Shown: positions 10,850 through 22,411 of the stretch, piece after piece
How the letters are laid out: each line of letters opens with the position of its first letter
Numbering within the stretch: position 1 is the stretch's first letter
Assembly (NCBI RefSeq): GCF_947496995.1
Contig: NZ_CANMFD010000001.1
Span: 368,692 to 432,691, forward strand
DNA length: 64,000 nucleotides
Direction of reading: 5' to 3'
DNA from: an uncultured Roseibium sp.
GTDB lineage: Bacteria; Pseudomonadota; Alphaproteobacteria; Rhizobiales; Stappiaceae
Position numbers and translations under genes: made by a program
Notes under the pieces: model-generated
What the model saw: only the letters and a program-made list of their open reading frames with translations
What the model was told of the DNA's origin: nothing
Database searches by the model: none

Positions 10850-11254
10850 ATGCCCAGTAAGAAGTCTCCGAATCCTATTGATATCCATGTTGGCAGCCGT
10901 GTCCGGCTCCGCCGCATGATGCTTGGCATGAGCCAGGAAAAGCTGGGCGAAGCCCTTGGCATTACCTTTCAGCAGATTCAGAAATATGAAAAAGGCACCA
11001 ACCGGATCGGTGCCAGCCGCTTGCAGCATATCGCGACTGTATTGAAGGTGCCGGTCGCGTTCTTCTTCGAAGATGCTCCGGGGACCCCGGATGAAGCTGA
11101 AGGCTTCGGGGAAACGCAGCCCACCTCTTATGTCGTGGACTTTCTGTCGTCTTCCGAGGGCCTTTCGCTCAACAAGGCATTCGTACGGATTGAAGATCCG
11201 AAAGTCCGTCGGCGGATCGTTGATCTCGTCCGTTCTCTTGCCGGCGATGAGTGA
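10850..11254 (+). CDS. XRE-family helix-turn-helix transcriptional regulator
   Basis: IDIHVGSRVRLRRMMLGMSQEKLGEALGITFQQIQKYEKGTNRIGASRL: HTH_3. Confidence 0.9.
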   Translation: MPSKKSPNPIDIHVGSRVRLRRMMLGMSQEKLGEALGITFQQIQKYEKGTNRIGASRLQHIATVLKVPVAFFFEDAPGTPDEAEGFGETQPTSYVVDFLSSSEGLSLNKAFVRIEDPKVRRRIVDLVRSLAGDE

Positions 11255-11308
11255 CAAAAATTCATCTCGCGCTTGACGTGGCGAAAAACTTCTAAGATTG
11301 ATGCTTCT

Positions 11309-11336
11309 GGAAGCGGCGATGTCATTCGCCGCTTCC
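11309..11336 (+). promoter_or_regulatory. Perfect 11-bp stem-loop in the xre-metK intergenic region (leader hairpin or xre terminator)
   Basis: GGAAGCGGCGA-tgtcat-TCGCCGCTTCC, 31 nt before the metK ATG; no strong T-run follows. Confidence 0.6.
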
Positions 11337-11367
11337 TTCATATTCATTCCCAGAAGGACGATCGCCA

Positions 11368-12540
<1,173 letters not shown>

Positions 12541-12613
12541 CGTCGCGAAAGCGTACTGAAAGAATAGGATCGCCGGCAGTCGCCGGCGATCCGCTGTTTG
12601 AAGTTGTTACAAG

Positions 12614-13300
12614 ATGGCTGACCGCTACGAAGGTTCCTTTTTCGGCCGCCGCATAGGCAAGCCGCTGACACCGCGCCGTGAGGCGATGATGAAAAGGGAA
12701 CTGCCGCGCCTGGGGCTGAACCTCGAAAGCCCCCCTCCTGCCGATCTGCGCTATCTGTTTGAAGCGAATGTCCGGGACATCTGCCTTGAGGTCGGTTTCG
12801 GCGGCGGCGAGCATCTGCTGCACAGGGCAAGAACCAATCCCCGGACAGGGTTCATCGGCGTCGAGCCTTTTGTCGGCAGCATGGCCAAGGCCCTGGCGGC
12901 AATCGTCGAGGAAGGACTGAAAAACGTCCGCCTCTTTGATGACGATGCGGTCAATCTGCTCGACTGGCTGCCGGAGGCTTCCGTCGATCTGGCTTATCAG
13001 CTTTATCCCGATCCCTGGCCTAAAGTGCGCCACTGGAAGCGCCGTTTCATCAATCAGCAGAATCTGTCCCGCTATGCCCGGGTGGTAAAACCGGGATGCG
13101 AATTCCGTTTCGCCAGTGACATCGACACCTATATCGACTGGACCCTGCGCCATTGCCGCGATCATCCGGCATTCGAATGGACGGCCGAAACGGCTGCCGA
13201 CTGGAAGACGCCCTGGGCGGGGTGGCCGGGCACGCGATATGAAGCCAAGGCGATCCGCGAGGGACGTATTGGCCGCTATCTTACGTTCCTGCGGGTTTAG
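12614..13300 (+). CDS. trmB: tRNA (guanine-N7-)-methyltransferase
   Basis: [17 protein letters not shown]..., [22 protein letters not shown]. Confidence 0.94.
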   Translation: MADRYEGSFFGRRIGKPLTPRREAMMKRELPRLGLNLESPPPADLRYLFEANVRDICLEVGFGGGEHLLHRARTNPRTGFIGVEPFVGSMAKALAAIVEEGLKNVRLFDDDAVNLLDWLPEASVDLAYQLYPDPWPKVRHWKRRFINQQNLSRYARVVKPGCEFRFASDIDTYIDWTLRHCRDHPAFEWTAETAADWKTPWAGWPGTRYEAKAIREGRIGRYLTFLRV

Positions 13301-13535
13301 CGCCTGTCGCCTTCAAGTGGCTTCCCGGGTTCGGGAGGACACCCGAGGCAGCGTTTGCATCGCAAATGCGTTCGGTCGATTTCCTGAATTCAATTCAACG
13401 CGACATGCTCTGGCGGTCAGCTTTTGCGTCTGAATAGACTTCTTTCCGGGATTCCTGCCTGCGGCTCTTGCCTTTTTGCGTCCTTTGGCGTTATACAGCC
13501 CGTGTTTCACCTCAACGGCTTTTCTGGGCATTTGA

Positions 13536-13566
13536 GAGTGGGCCCGCCGGGGACCCGCTCTTTTTC
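13536..13566 (+). terminator. Terminator/attenuator-like hairpin between trmB and rimP
   Basis: gagtgggcccgccggggacccgctcTTTTTc: imperfect GC stem followed by five T. Confidence 0.6.
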
Positions 13567-13674
13567 GCTTACTTAAACCGGAAACTGAAGAATTCGAGCA
13601 GGATTGCCCTATGTAAACTGACAGTCAGGCATCTGATGCTCTGGGCCGGAAGCGGCTGTAAACGGGAGCCAAGT

Positions 13675-14268
13675 GTGAGCGCACACGAACCAAGAATTGT
13701 GACGGAACAGGGTGTCGACGCCCGTGTTGCCGCGATAGTGGAGCCGGTCATCGAAGACCTGGGCTACCGCTTGGTGCGCACCAGGATCAGCGCGGCCAAT
13801 GGCTGCACGCTGCAGATCATGGCCGAGCGGCCTGACGGCACGATGACTGTTGAAGATTGCGAAACAGTCAGCCGTGCGGTGTCACCCGCCCTCGACGTCG
13901 AAGACCCGATCAACCGGGCATATCATCTTGAAGTTTCCTCTCCCGGTATTGACCGGCCCCTGGTGCGCTCCGGCGATTTCGAGCGCTGGGCCGGCCATGA
14001 GCTGAAGGTCGAGATGGCTGTCATGCTCGATGGCCGCAAACGGTTCCGGGGCACCCTGCTCGGCGTGGAAAGCGGCGCTGCGAAGATCCGCATTCCCGAT
14101 AGCGCCAAGGGCGAGGAAGACACGGTGGCCTTGCCGCTCGAAAATATCGGCGAAGCCAAGCTCGTGCTCACCGACGATTTGATTACCGCGGCTCTTCAGG
14201 CGGAAAAGGCGGCTCTGGCCGCCCGCGAACCGCAAGAAGAGCTGACTCAGGACAACACGCCCAACTAA
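13675..14268 (+). CDS. rimP: Ribosome maturation factor RimP
   Basis: [70 protein letters not shown] start at 13675 in ORF 13468..14268. Confidence 0.93.
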   Translation: MSAHEPRIVTEQGVDARVAAIVEPVIEDLGYRLVRTRISAANGCTLQIMAERPDGTMTVEDCETVSRAVSPALDVEDPINRAYHLEVSSPGIDRPLVRSGDFERWAGHELKVEMAVMLDGRKRFRGTLLGVESGAAKIRIPDSAKGEEDTVALPLENIGEAKLVLTDDLITAALQAEKAALAAREPQEELTQDNTPN

Positions 14269-14343
14269 GCACACGGCTTGGCGGCAGGAAGATAAAGCGC
14301 CCGGTACGGACCCGACACTAAAAAGGCGCAAGAGGAGTGGAAT

Positions 14344-15999
14344 ATGGCAATCAGCGCGAACCGGCTGGAACTGCTGCAAATCGCTGACGCGGTCGCACGG
14401 GAAAAATCGATCGACCGGATGATCGTCATCAACGCGATGGAAGATGCGATCCAGAAGGCGGCCCGCTCCCGGTACGGCACGGAAACGGAAGTCCGCGCCG
14501 AGATCAATCCGAAAACCGGTGAGATCCGTCTGCAGCGTCTTTTGCAGGTTGTCGAAACCGTCGAGAACGTCTCGACCGATATTTCGCTGGCCGATGCCCT
14601 GGCGCGCAACCCGGAAGCAAGCCTCGGTGATTTCATCGCCGAACCCTTGCCGCCGCTCGACTTCGGCCGCATTGCCGCGCAGTCCGCGAAACAGGTCATC
14701 GTGCAGAAAGTGCGCGAAGCCGAGCGCGACCGGCAGTACGAGGAATTCAAGGATCGCGTCGGCGAAGTCATCAACGGCGTCGTTAAGCGTGCGGAATACG
14801 GCAACGTCATCGTCGATCTCGGCCGTGGCGAAGGTATTGTCCGCCGCGACGAACTGATCCCGCGGGAAGTATTCCGCACCGGCGACCGGATCCGCGCTTT
14901 CATCTATGATGTCCGCCGCGAGCAGCGCGGCCCGCAGATCTTCCTGTCGCGGACCCATCCGCAGTTCATGGCCAAGCTGTTTGCCCAGGAAGTGCCGGAA
15001 ATCTATGACGGCGTCATCGAGATCAAGTCGGTCGCCCGTGACCCGGGATCGCGCGCCAAGATTGCCGTGATCTCCAAGGACAGCTCCATCGACCCGGTCG
15101 GTGCCTGCGTCGGTATGCGCGGCAGTCGTGTTCAGGCCGTCGTCGGCGAATTGCAGGGCGAAAAAATCGACATCATCCCGTGGAACGAGGAAGCGGCAAC
15201 CTTCATCGTCAACGCGCTGCAGCCGGCGGAAGTCGCCAAGGTTGTTCTGGATGAGGATGCCGAACGTATTGAAGTCGTCGTGCCGGATGACCAATTATCT
15301 CTTGCGATCGGACGTCGCGGACAGAACGTGCGTCTCGCTTCCCAACTGACCGGCTGGGCCATCGACATCATGACGGAGCAGGAGGAATCCGACCGCCGTC
15401 AGAAGGAATTCCAGGAACGCTCGCAGTTGTTCATGGAAGCCTTGAACGTCGATGAGATGGTCGGCCAGCTTCTGGCGACCGAAGGTTTCTCCTCTGTTGA
15501 GGAAGTCGCCTATGTGGAGCCTGAAGAAATCTCGATGATCGAGGGCTTCGACGACGACACGGCCGTCGAGATCCAGGCCCGCGCCCGCGACTTCCTTGGC
15601 GAACTCGAAGCCAAGCAGGACGAGGAGCGCATCTCGCTTGGCGTTTCCGATGAACTCCGGTCGATTGACGGCCTGACCACCGCGATGCTGGTTGCTCTCG
15701 GTAAGGAAGGCGTCAAGAACATGGAAGATCTGGCCGGCTGTGCCGCGGACGATCTCATTGGCTGGGTCGAGCGCAAGGACGGTGAGACGAAGCGCTTCGA
15801 GGGCGCATTGTCCGAATTCGACGTTTCGCGCGCCGATGCCGAGAACATGGTGATGTCGGCACGCCTTGCGGCAGGCTGGGTCACCGAAGAGGAACTGGCA
15901 GCACAGGCAGCCGAGGCGGAAGACGACGAGGAAGTCGGCGTCGAGCCCGTCGAGGCTGCCCAGGAAGAAGTGCCGGGTGGCGCGATCCTGAATGGCTGA
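14344..15999 (+). CDS. nusA: Transcription termination/antitermination protein NusA
   Basis: ELLQIADAVAREKSIDRMIVINAMEDAIQKAARSRYG; S1 and KH domains (DPVGACVGMRGSRVQAVVGELQGEKIDIIPW). Confidence 0.97.
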   Translation: MAISANRLELLQIADAVAREKSIDRMIVINAMEDAIQKAARSRYGTETEVRAEINPKTGEIRLQRLLQVVETVENVSTDISLADALARNPEASLGDFIAEPLPPLDFGRIAAQSAKQVIVQKVREAERDRQYEEFKDRVGEVINGVVKRAEYGNVIVDLGRGEGIVRRDELIPREVFRTGDRIRAFIYDVRREQRGPQIFLSRTHPQFMAKLFAQEVPEIYDGVIEIKSVARDPGSRAKIAVISKDSSIDPVGACVGMRGSRVQAVVGELQGEKIDIIPWNEEAATFIVNALQPAEVAKVVLDEDAERIEVVVPDDQLSLAIGRRGQNVRLASQLTGWAIDIMTEQEESDRRQKEFQERSQLFMEALNVDEMVGQLLATEGFSSVEEVAYVEPEEISMIEGFDDDTAVEIQARARDFLGELEAKQDEERISLGVSDELRSIDGLTTAMLVALGKEGVKNMEDLAGCAADDLIGWVERKDGETKRFEGALSEFDVSRADAENMVMSARLAAGWVTEEELAAQAAEAEDDEEVGVEPVEAAQEEVPGGAILNG

Positions 16000-16098
16000 C
16001 GGCACGGGGCGAAAGCCCCGGCCGGAGCCTCCCGTGGCTGCATGAGTGCACGGCGGGAGCTCTGACAAATTAAGATTGATCAGCTTTTCTGCTTTCAA

Positions 16099-16797
16099 GT
16101 GCAGTTGGCTGAGAGCAGGTTGATCCGGGGGAGTGGCCGCGTGCCCAGGAAGAACGAACCAACCGAACGGCAATGTGCCGTCACCCGGGAGGTTCTGCCC
16201 GTGAGTTCGCTGATCCGGTTCGTCCTCGACCCCGAGGGAGAGGTTGTTCCGGACCTGAAGCGGGTTCTGCCCGGACGCGGTGTCTGGGTCACGGCGTCAA
16301 GCGATGTTGTTGCTGTCGCCGAAAAGGACCGGAAGAAAGTTTTCGGCAGGGGCTTCAAGGGTGAAGCCCGTGTCGAGCCCGGACTGGCGGATCGTGTCGA
16401 TGCGCTCATGGAACGGTCTGCGTTGCAGGCGCTCTCCATGACGCGCAAGGCCGGCGGGCTGGTTACCGGGTACGCAAAGGTTGACGCGGCGCTGCGGCGT
16501 GACCCGGTCATCGGGTTGTTGCATGCCTCGGACGCCGCTGACGATGGGGTACGAAAGCTTGCGGCGGTGGCCGCGGGCAGAGAAGAACCGGCAAACGGAT
16601 GCGAAATCGTTCGTTTGTTCGATTCGGCTCAATTGGATTTGGCATTGGGCCGGTCTAATGTGATACATGCTGCACTGCTTGCGGGGCAGGCTGGCGAAAA
16701 TTTCCTGGCACGAGTGCGTGACTTGGAGAGATTTCGCAGCTATTCCAACGCAGACGGCACTAATAGCAACGCTGAAAAGGCAGTTGCGCAGGACTGA
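16099..16797 (+). CDS. YlxR-family RNA-binding protein with C-terminal L7Ae-like region
   Basis: [42 protein letters not shown] (DUF448/YlxR); nusA-ylxR-infB synteny. Exact start uncertain. Confidence 0.88.
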   Translation: MQLAESRLIRGSGRVPRKNEPTERQCAVTREVLPVSSLIRFVLDPEGEVVPDLKRVLPGRGVWVTASSDVVAVAEKDRKKVFGRGFKGEARVEPGLADRVDALMERSALQALSMTRKAGGLVTGYAKVDAALRRDPVIGLLHASDAADDGVRKLAAVAAGREEPANGCEIVRLFDSAQLDLALGRSNVIHAALLAGQAGENFLARVRDLERFRSYSNADGTNSNAEKAVAQD

Positions 16798-16804
16798 AGG
16801 CAAT

Positions 16805-19519
16805 ATGAGCGATACGAAAACTCCAGGCGACAAGACTATCAGCGTTGAGCGTGGCAAGACGCTTGGCCTCAAGCGCGGCGGTGGCGATCAGGGAACTGTT
16901 CGGCAATCGTTCTCGCATGGCCGGACGAAAGCCGTCGTCGTGGAAAAGAAAAAGCGCCGTCTCGTAGTTCCGGGGCAGGAGCCCAAGTCGGAAGCGCCGG
17001 CAACGGCGACCCAGCGTCTTGATACGCCGTCCGAAGCGCCGCGCAAGCCGCAGCAGCCAGATTCGCAGGCCGCCAAGCAGGCCCGCCAGTCCGCCTCCGG
17101 CCAGCGTCAGAAAGGCAACGGCAACGTCCTGCGAACCTTGACCAAGGAAGAAGCGGCGGCCCGTTCGGCTGCGCTTGAAATGGCCAAGGTACGTGAGGTC
17201 GAGGAAAGCAAGCGCCGTCAGGAAGACGAAGCGCGCCGGGCTGCCGAAGCCGCACAGCGCAAGATTGAAGATGAAGCCCGCGCCAAGGCGGAAGCGGAAG
17301 AACGCGCAAAGTTCGAAGCGGAAAACGCCCATCTTGCCGAAGCCAAGGCCGAGGAAGCTGCGGCTGCACCGGAACCGGACGCTTCTGCCGAAGCTGCACA
17401 GCCTGCCGGCGCCCGTCAGCCGGCCCATGCCGATGGTGGCCGTCCGCGCAACCTGAACGAGATGGGCCGTCGCAAGGCGCCTGCCGAAGATCGTTCGGCA
17501 CCCGCTGCGCGTCAGCCGGGTGGTCCGGTCGCTGAAGAAGACGATCGCGGCAAAAAAGATGTGCGCGCGGTCAAGCGCCCGAAACAGGCTCCGGCTCCCG
17601 CGGCACGTCCGCGTGGTGGAGACGATCGCCGTCGCTCGAAACTGACCATTTCCGCCGCCACCGGTGGTGACGACGGTCAGCGTGCACGCTCGCTCGCATC
17701 CATGCGCCGCCGTCAGGAAAAAGCCAAGCGCGGCCAGCAACAGGTGGTGCGCGAGAAGATTTCCCGTGAAGTCGTGCTGCCTGAGGCAATCACCATCCAG
17801 GAGCTGGCCAACCGTATGGCCGAGCGTGCTGTCGATGTGATCAAGCTGCTGATGAAGCAGGGCCAGATGCTCAAGATGAACGATGTCATCGACGCCGATA
17901 CGGCCGAGTTGATCGCCCAGGAAATGGGCCACACGGTCAAACGCGTTTCCGAGTCGGATGTTGAAGAAGGTCTGTTCACGCAGGAAGACGATGAGTCCTC
18001 CAAGCAGGCACGTCCGCCTGTCGTGACGATCATGGGTCATGTCGATCACGGCAAGACGTCCCTGCTCGATGCGCTGCGCAAGTCCAAGGTGGTCACCGGC
18101 GAAGCCGGCGGCATCACCCAGCATATCGGCGCCTATCAGGTTGACCAGGACGGCCAGAAGATCACCTTCATCGATACGCCGGGTCACGCAGCGTTCTCGC
18201 AGATGCGTGCTCGCGGTGCCAAGTCGACCGATATCGTGATCCTGGTCGTTGCAGCCGATGACGGTGTCATGCCGCAGACCAAGGAAGCGATTGCGCATGC
18301 CAAGGCCTCGGGTGCTCCGATCATTGTCGCCATCAACAAGATGGACAAGCCGGAAGCCGATCCCAACCGGGTACGCACCGAGCTCCTGAGCGACGAACTT
18401 GTCGTGGAATCCATGGGCGGTGATGTCATCGACGTGGAAGTGTCCGCGAAAACCGGTCAGGGCCTCGACAAGCTTCTGGAAATGATCCTGTTGCAGGCGG
18501 AAGTTCTCGAACTTCAGGCCAATCCGGACCGCACCGCGGAAGGCATCGTCATCGAGGCGCAGCTGGATCGCGGACGGGGCCCGGTGGCAACCGTTCTGGT
18601 TCAGAAAGGTACGCTCAAGCCGGGCGATATCGTGGTTGCAGGGGCCGAATGGGGCCGTGTCCGCGCCATGCTCGACGAGAACGGCAAGCAGGTCAAGGAA
18701 GCAGGCCCGGCCAAACCGGTCGCGGTTCTGGGCTTCCAGGGCACGCCTGAAGCCGGTGACATGGTCGCGGTCGTCGAAAACGAAGCCCGCGCCCGTGAGA
18801 TCACCGACTACCGTCAGCGTCAGGTCCGCGAAAAAGCGTCCGTGGTCGCCTCCGGTGCCCGTGGTTCGCTCGAGCAGATGATGAACAGGCTGCAGGAGAC
18901 CGGCAAGAAGGAATTCCCGCTGGTTCTCAAGGCCGACGTGCAGGGTTCCGCCGAGGCGATCGTCCATGCGCTCAACGAGTTGGGCACCGACGAGGTCGGA
19001 GCACGTATCCTGCTCTCCGGTGTGGGTGGTATCACCGAAAGCGACATCACCCTGGCGGCGGCTTCCAAGGCGCCGATCATCGGCTTCAACGTGCGTGCGA
19101 ACAAGCAGGCCCGCGAAGCAGCGTCCCGTGACGGTATCGAAATCCGCTACTACAACGTGATTTACGATCTCGTCGACGACATCAAGGCGGCGATGTCCGG
19201 TCTGTTGTCGCCGGAACGCCGCGAAACCTTCCTCGGCAATGCGGAGATCAAGGAAGTCTTCCACATCTCGAAGGTCGGCAAGGTCGCCGGGTGTCTGGTT
19301 ACCGAAGGCGTCGTGGAACGTGGTGCGAATGTCCGCCTCATCCGCGACGACGTGGTCATCCACGAAGGCGAGCTGGGAACGCTCAAGCGCTTCAAGGACG
19401 AGGTCAAGTCTGTCGAATCCGGTCAGGAATGCGGCATGAACTTCGTCAAGTATCAGGACATGCGTCCGGGCGATATCATCGAGTGTTTCCGCGTCGAGCA
19501 GATCGCCAGAACGCTTTGA
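16805..19519 (+). CDS. infB: Translation initiation factor IF-2
   Basis: Charged N-terminal region, then [51 protein letters not shown] at 16805. Confidence 0.97.
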   Translation: MSDTKTPGDKTISVERGKTLGLKRGGGDQGTVRQSFSHGRTKAVVVEKKKRRLVVPGQEPKSEAPATATQRLDTPSEAPRKPQQPDSQAAKQARQSASGQRQKGNGNVLRTLTKEEAAARSAALEMAKVREVEESKRRQEDEARRAAEAAQRKIEDEARAKAEAEERAKFEAENAHLAEAKAEEAAAAPEPDASAEAAQPAGARQPAHADGGRPRNLNEMGRRKAPAEDRSAPAARQPGGPVAEEDDRGKKDVRAVKRPKQAPAPAARPRGGDDRRRSKLTISAATGGDDGQRARSLASMRRRQEKAKRGQQQVVREKISREVVLPEAITIQELANRMAERAVDVIKLLMKQGQMLKMNDVIDADTAELIAQEMGHTVKRVSESDVEEGLFTQEDDESSKQARPPVVTIMGHVDHGKTSLLDALRKSKVVTGEAGGITQHIGAYQVDQDGQKITFIDTPGHAAFSQMRARGAKSTDIVILVVAADDGVMPQTKEAIAHAKASGAPIIVAINKMDKPEADPNRVRTELLSDELVVESMGGDVIDVEVSAKTGQGLDKLLEMILLQAEVLELQANPDRTAEGIVIEAQLDRGRGPVATVLVQKGTLKPGDIVVAGAEWGRVRAMLDENGKQVKEAGPAKPVAVLGFQGTPEAGDMVAVVENEARAREITDYRQRQVREKASVVASGARGSLEQMMNRLQETGKKEFPLVLKADVQGSAEAIVHALNELGTDEVGARILLSGVGGITESDITLAAASKAPIIGFNVRANKQAREAASRDGIEIRYYNVIYDLVDDIKAAMSGLLSPERRETFLGNAEIKEVFHISKVGKVAGCLVTEGVVERGANVRLIRDDVVIHEGELGTLKRFKDEVKSVESGQECGMNFVKYQDMRPGDIIECFRVEQIARTL

Positions 19520-19556
19520 TCGTGAGTTAGGATCACACCGATCCAAAATCAGATAT

Positions 19557-19586
19557 GAGGGCGCGCGAAAGCGCGCTCTTTTTACA
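19557..19586 (+). terminator. Rho-independent terminator after infB
   Basis: gagggcgcgcgaaagcgcgctcttttta. Confidence 0.8.
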
Positions 19587-19686
19587 ATTGGACCGCGCCA
19601 ATGGCGCGGCATAAGCGCCGGATTGCCGATGGATGCGCAGATTGATACTGCGCATGTCCGCAATGACGGCGGTCAGGACAACTACA

Positions 19687-20094
19687 ATGGCAAGACATCA
19701 CGGACAAGACAGCCGTGGCCCGTCCCAGCGCCAGTTGCGTGTCGGCGAAACCGTGCGCAAGGAGCTGTCGGACATTCTGACCCGCGGTGAATTCTCCGAT
19801 CCGGATCTGGAAGGGGTCATCGTCACCATCCCCGAGGTCCGCATGACGCCGGATCTGCGCCTGGCGACCTGCCTCGTCATGCCGCTCGGCGGGAAGAATG
19901 CCGACAAGGTGGAAAAGGCCCTCAACCGCAGCGCCAAGTTCCTGCGCGGCCAGGTGTCCCGGCGGCTGACCATGAAATACATGCCCGATCTGCGCTTCGT
20001 CCTCGACACGCGCTTCGATGATGACGACCGCATCGACACGCTGCTGCATTCGCCTGACGTTGCGAAGGATCTTGGCAAGGACGAAGACGAATAG
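19687..20094 (+). CDS. rbfA: Ribosome-binding factor A
   Basis: PSQRQLRVGETVRKELSDILTRGEFSDPDLEGVIVTIPEVRMTPDLRLATCLV. Confidence 0.94.
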   Translation: MARHHGQDSRGPSQRQLRVGETVRKELSDILTRGEFSDPDLEGVIVTIPEVRMTPDLRLATCLVMPLGGKNADKVEKALNRSAKFLRGQVSRRLTMKYMPDLRFVLDTRFDDDDRIDTLLHSPDVAKDLGKDEDE

Positions 20095-20123
20095 GACTGG
20101 CCGGTCTCGGCCACATTCTCTTT

Positions 20124-20240
20124 GTCGTCCCTGCGATGGCAGGGAACCGGTAAACACCGACGACTGGCTCGAATACCGGATGACCGGCGCGCGCCGGGGA
20201 CACCGGATACCGGTCTCTCGCCCGCTTGAACCGGAATGAC
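20124..20240. repeat. Candidate dispersed palindromic intergenic repeat between rbfA and truB
   Basis: Hairpin-forming modules at both ends (gtCCCTGCgatGGCAGGGaaCCGGTaaacACCGac ... acACCGGatACCGGTctc...cttgaaccggaatgac). Repeat status cannot be confirmed inside this window. Confidence 0.4.
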
Positions 20241-20294
20241 AAGGAGAGGACATTTTTCTCTCCAGGGGCCACAGAATTCTCAAACGGAGCCGAT

Positions 20295-21239
20295 ATGGCA
20301 CGGCAACAACAAGTCAAAAGAAAAAAGAATGCCATCAACGGCTGGCTTGTGCTCGACAAGCCTTTCGGCATCACCTCCAACGAAGCTCTCGGCAAGCTGA
20401 AGCGGATCTTTTCGCCGCAGAAGGTTGGCCATGCCGGAACGCTCGACCCGCGCGCGTCCGGTCTGCTGCCCGTGGCCTTTGGAGAGGCAACCAAGACGGT
20501 GCCTTTCGTCATGGACGGCCGCAAGGTTTACCGCTTTGAGGTGACCTGGGGCGTTGAAACCGATACCGATGATACCGAAGGCAAGGAAGTGGCTCGCTCC
20601 GATCTGCGCCCGGAACCCGACGCGATCAACGCCGTGCTTGGCGAATTTGTCGGGACCATCCAGCAGGTGCCACCGAAGTTCTCGGCCATCAAGGTGGCCG
20701 GAGAGCGGGCCTATGACCTGGCGCGCGGCGGCGAAGACGTGAAGCTTGCAGCCCGTCCCATCGATGTTCATCGCCTGGATCTCGTGGAATGTCCCGATAT
20801 CGATCGCGCCGTGTTCGAAGCGGAATGCGGCAAGGGCACCTATGTGCGCGCGCTTGCGCGCGATCTCGGCCGCCGGCTTGGCACTTGCGGCCATGTCACC
20901 GAGCTCCGCCGTCTGCTCGTCGGCCCGTTCGGGGAGGGGGATCTGGTCGCACTGGACGAGATCCTCGAAGCTGCCGAAGAGCTGGAGGAAGGCGAGAGCG
21001 TCGAGGCGCTTGTCTCCGAGTTCGTGCTGCCGGTGCGCGAGGCGATGGACGACCTGATCGAACTTCCGGTTTCCGGCGACGACGCGGCCAAGATCCGCAA
21101 GGGCATGGCGGTGCTTCTGCGCGGCCGCGACGCCCCGCTCAACACGGACATCGCCTTCGCCAGCCACGCCAATGTTCCGGTGGCGATCGGTTCGATCGAA
21201 AAAGGCCGTTTCCAGCCGACGCGGGTGTTCAACCTGTAA
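20295..21239 (+). CDS. truB: tRNA pseudouridine(55) synthase
   Basis: INGWLVLDKPFGITSNEALGKLKRIF...KVGHAGTLDPRASGLLPVAFGEATK. Confidence 0.96.
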   Translation: MARQQQVKRKKNAINGWLVLDKPFGITSNEALGKLKRIFSPQKVGHAGTLDPRASGLLPVAFGEATKTVPFVMDGRKVYRFEVTWGVETDTDDTEGKEVARSDLRPEPDAINAVLGEFVGTIQQVPPKFSAIKVAGERAYDLARGGEDVKLAARPIDVHRLDLVECPDIDRAVFEAECGKGTYVRALARDLGRRLGTCGHVTELRRLLVGPFGEGDLVALDEILEAAEELEEGESVEALVSEFVLPVREAMDDLIELPVSGDDAAKIRKGMAVLLRGRDAPLNTDIAFASHANVPVAIGSIEKGRFQPTRVFNL

Positions 21240-21352
21240 ACGGCATTCGAACTGCCCAGGCGTCTGGGGGCCGGTTGAATGGAAGCCAATTCACCGATAT
21301 TGACCCTCCAGGCGGGAATGGTAGTCTCCGGGCACAATTCGGAGCAGTCCTG

Positions 21353-22162
21353 ATGGAGAGCCGCAAAGTCATCGAGCTTATTGCCGGAAAGCTCAGGTCG
21401 GAAAAACACGTGCAGGCGCTCTGTTTGAGTGGAAGCTACGGCGCCGGTTTGGAAGACGGGTTCAGCGACATCGATTTCCTGGTCGTTCTGGACGACGGTG
21501 CATTCGACACTTTCACGCAAACCTGGCGCACAACTCTGTCGACCGTCGGTGAAATTGTTCTTTGGAGAGAGTTCAAAAGGACAGATCTCCTTGTCAATGC
21601 AGTTATGGCGGACTGGCTCAGGATCGATCTGCTAGGCGTCAACGCTGACCGGATCAGGATTGGCCGCGCTCGGAACGGTCTTGAGGTTCTCTTTGACCAT
21701 ACGGGGCTTGTGGAAGCGCTGCCTGAAGTCCTGGAGGATACCGGCCCCGATCCAAAACAGATGCAATACCAGTTTGAGGAGTTCATTCGCATTCTCGGAC
21801 TGATGCCTCTCGCCATGGGGCGGCGGGAATATTTCAATGCGATTACAGGAGTGTTCCACCTTCGAAATCTGCTCGTCAGTCTTCTCATCGAGGAGACGCG
21901 AGCGCCTCACTGGGGCGGAGCGCTGCACCTCAACAGGTTGATCACGGACGAGCAGAAAGAGCTCCTGGGCTCTTTGCCAGCCCTTGTTCCGGGCCGGGAG
22001 GCCGCAATTGAAGCGCACCTTGCCTACGCGGCAGCCTATCTTCCGCGGGCACGTAAATTGGCGGACCGTTACGCAATTCCGTGGCCGGAAAGATTTGAAC
22101 AGGTGACTTTGGGCAACCTGAATTCGAAGCTCGGACTCGACGTTTCGCATCTGCTCCACTGA
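21353..22162 (+). CDS. Stand-alone nucleotidyltransferase-domain protein
   Basis: LCLSGSYGAGLEDGFSDIDFLVVLDD = GSx10DxD pol-beta NTase motif; helical C-terminus. ATG at 21353 is in frame with the 20789..22162 ORF. Confidence 0.75.
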   Translation: MESRKVIELIAGKLRSEKHVQALCLSGSYGAGLEDGFSDIDFLVVLDDGAFDTFTQTWRTTLSTVGEIVLWREFKRTDLLVNAVMADWLRIDLLGVNADRIRIGRARNGLEVLFDHTGLVEALPEVLEDTGPDPKQMQYQFEEFIRILGLMPLAMGRREYFNAITGVFHLRNLLVSLLIEETRAPHWGGALHLNRLITDEQKELLGSLPALVPGREAAIEAHLAYAAAYLPRARKLADRYAIPWPERFEQVTLGNLNSKLGLDVSHLLH

Positions 22163-22370
22163 GAATGCCGGTCGAAGCTTTCAAGTCGGCTTGATCTGCG
22201 GCCCGTCGAATGGAACCGTGTGAAAGATACCACTAGCTTTTCCCGACGTTTTCCGCCATATATCGCCGCCATTGGGCATTTCAGCTCAATTCGTCCGTAA
22301 GAATCCTTTGCTGAACGACATCTCGGCTCTGGAAACTCGCGGATCAGGCCGGGTTCCGGCAGTTCAACGT

Positions 22371-22409
22371 GTCCGGTCAACGGACCACCACTCTTTGAAA
22401 GGAAAAGAG
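22371..22409 (+). promoter_or_regulatory. Tandem hairpins in the rpsO 5' leader, one carrying the SD in its loop
   Basis: GTCCGgtcaaCGGAC (22371-22385) and CTCTTTgaaaggaAAAGAG (22391-22409) directly before rpsO ATG 22412. Confidence 0.5.
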
Positions 22410-22411
22410 CG

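Noticed and set aside
11255-11367. SAM/SAH or SAM-II riboswitch call upstream of metK
   Set aside because: No recognisable consensus core seen by eye; only a simple hairpin is supported, so no riboswitch is annotated.
13301-13674. tRNA gene upstream of rimP (as metY in E. coli)
   Set aside because: No cloverleaf or GTTCRA-type T-loop with a matching acceptor stem was found.
16760-19663. 967-aa ORF on the minus strand fully antisense to infB
   Set aside because: infB is unambiguous on the plus strand. Long antisense ORFs are expected where GC-rich third positions suppress stops; the translation is compositionally odd with no recognisable domain.
21353-22162. HEPN/MNT toxin-antitoxin or antiphage module around the nucleotidyltransferase
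   Set aside because: Only a lone NTase between core genes; no HEPN or other partner ORF next to it.
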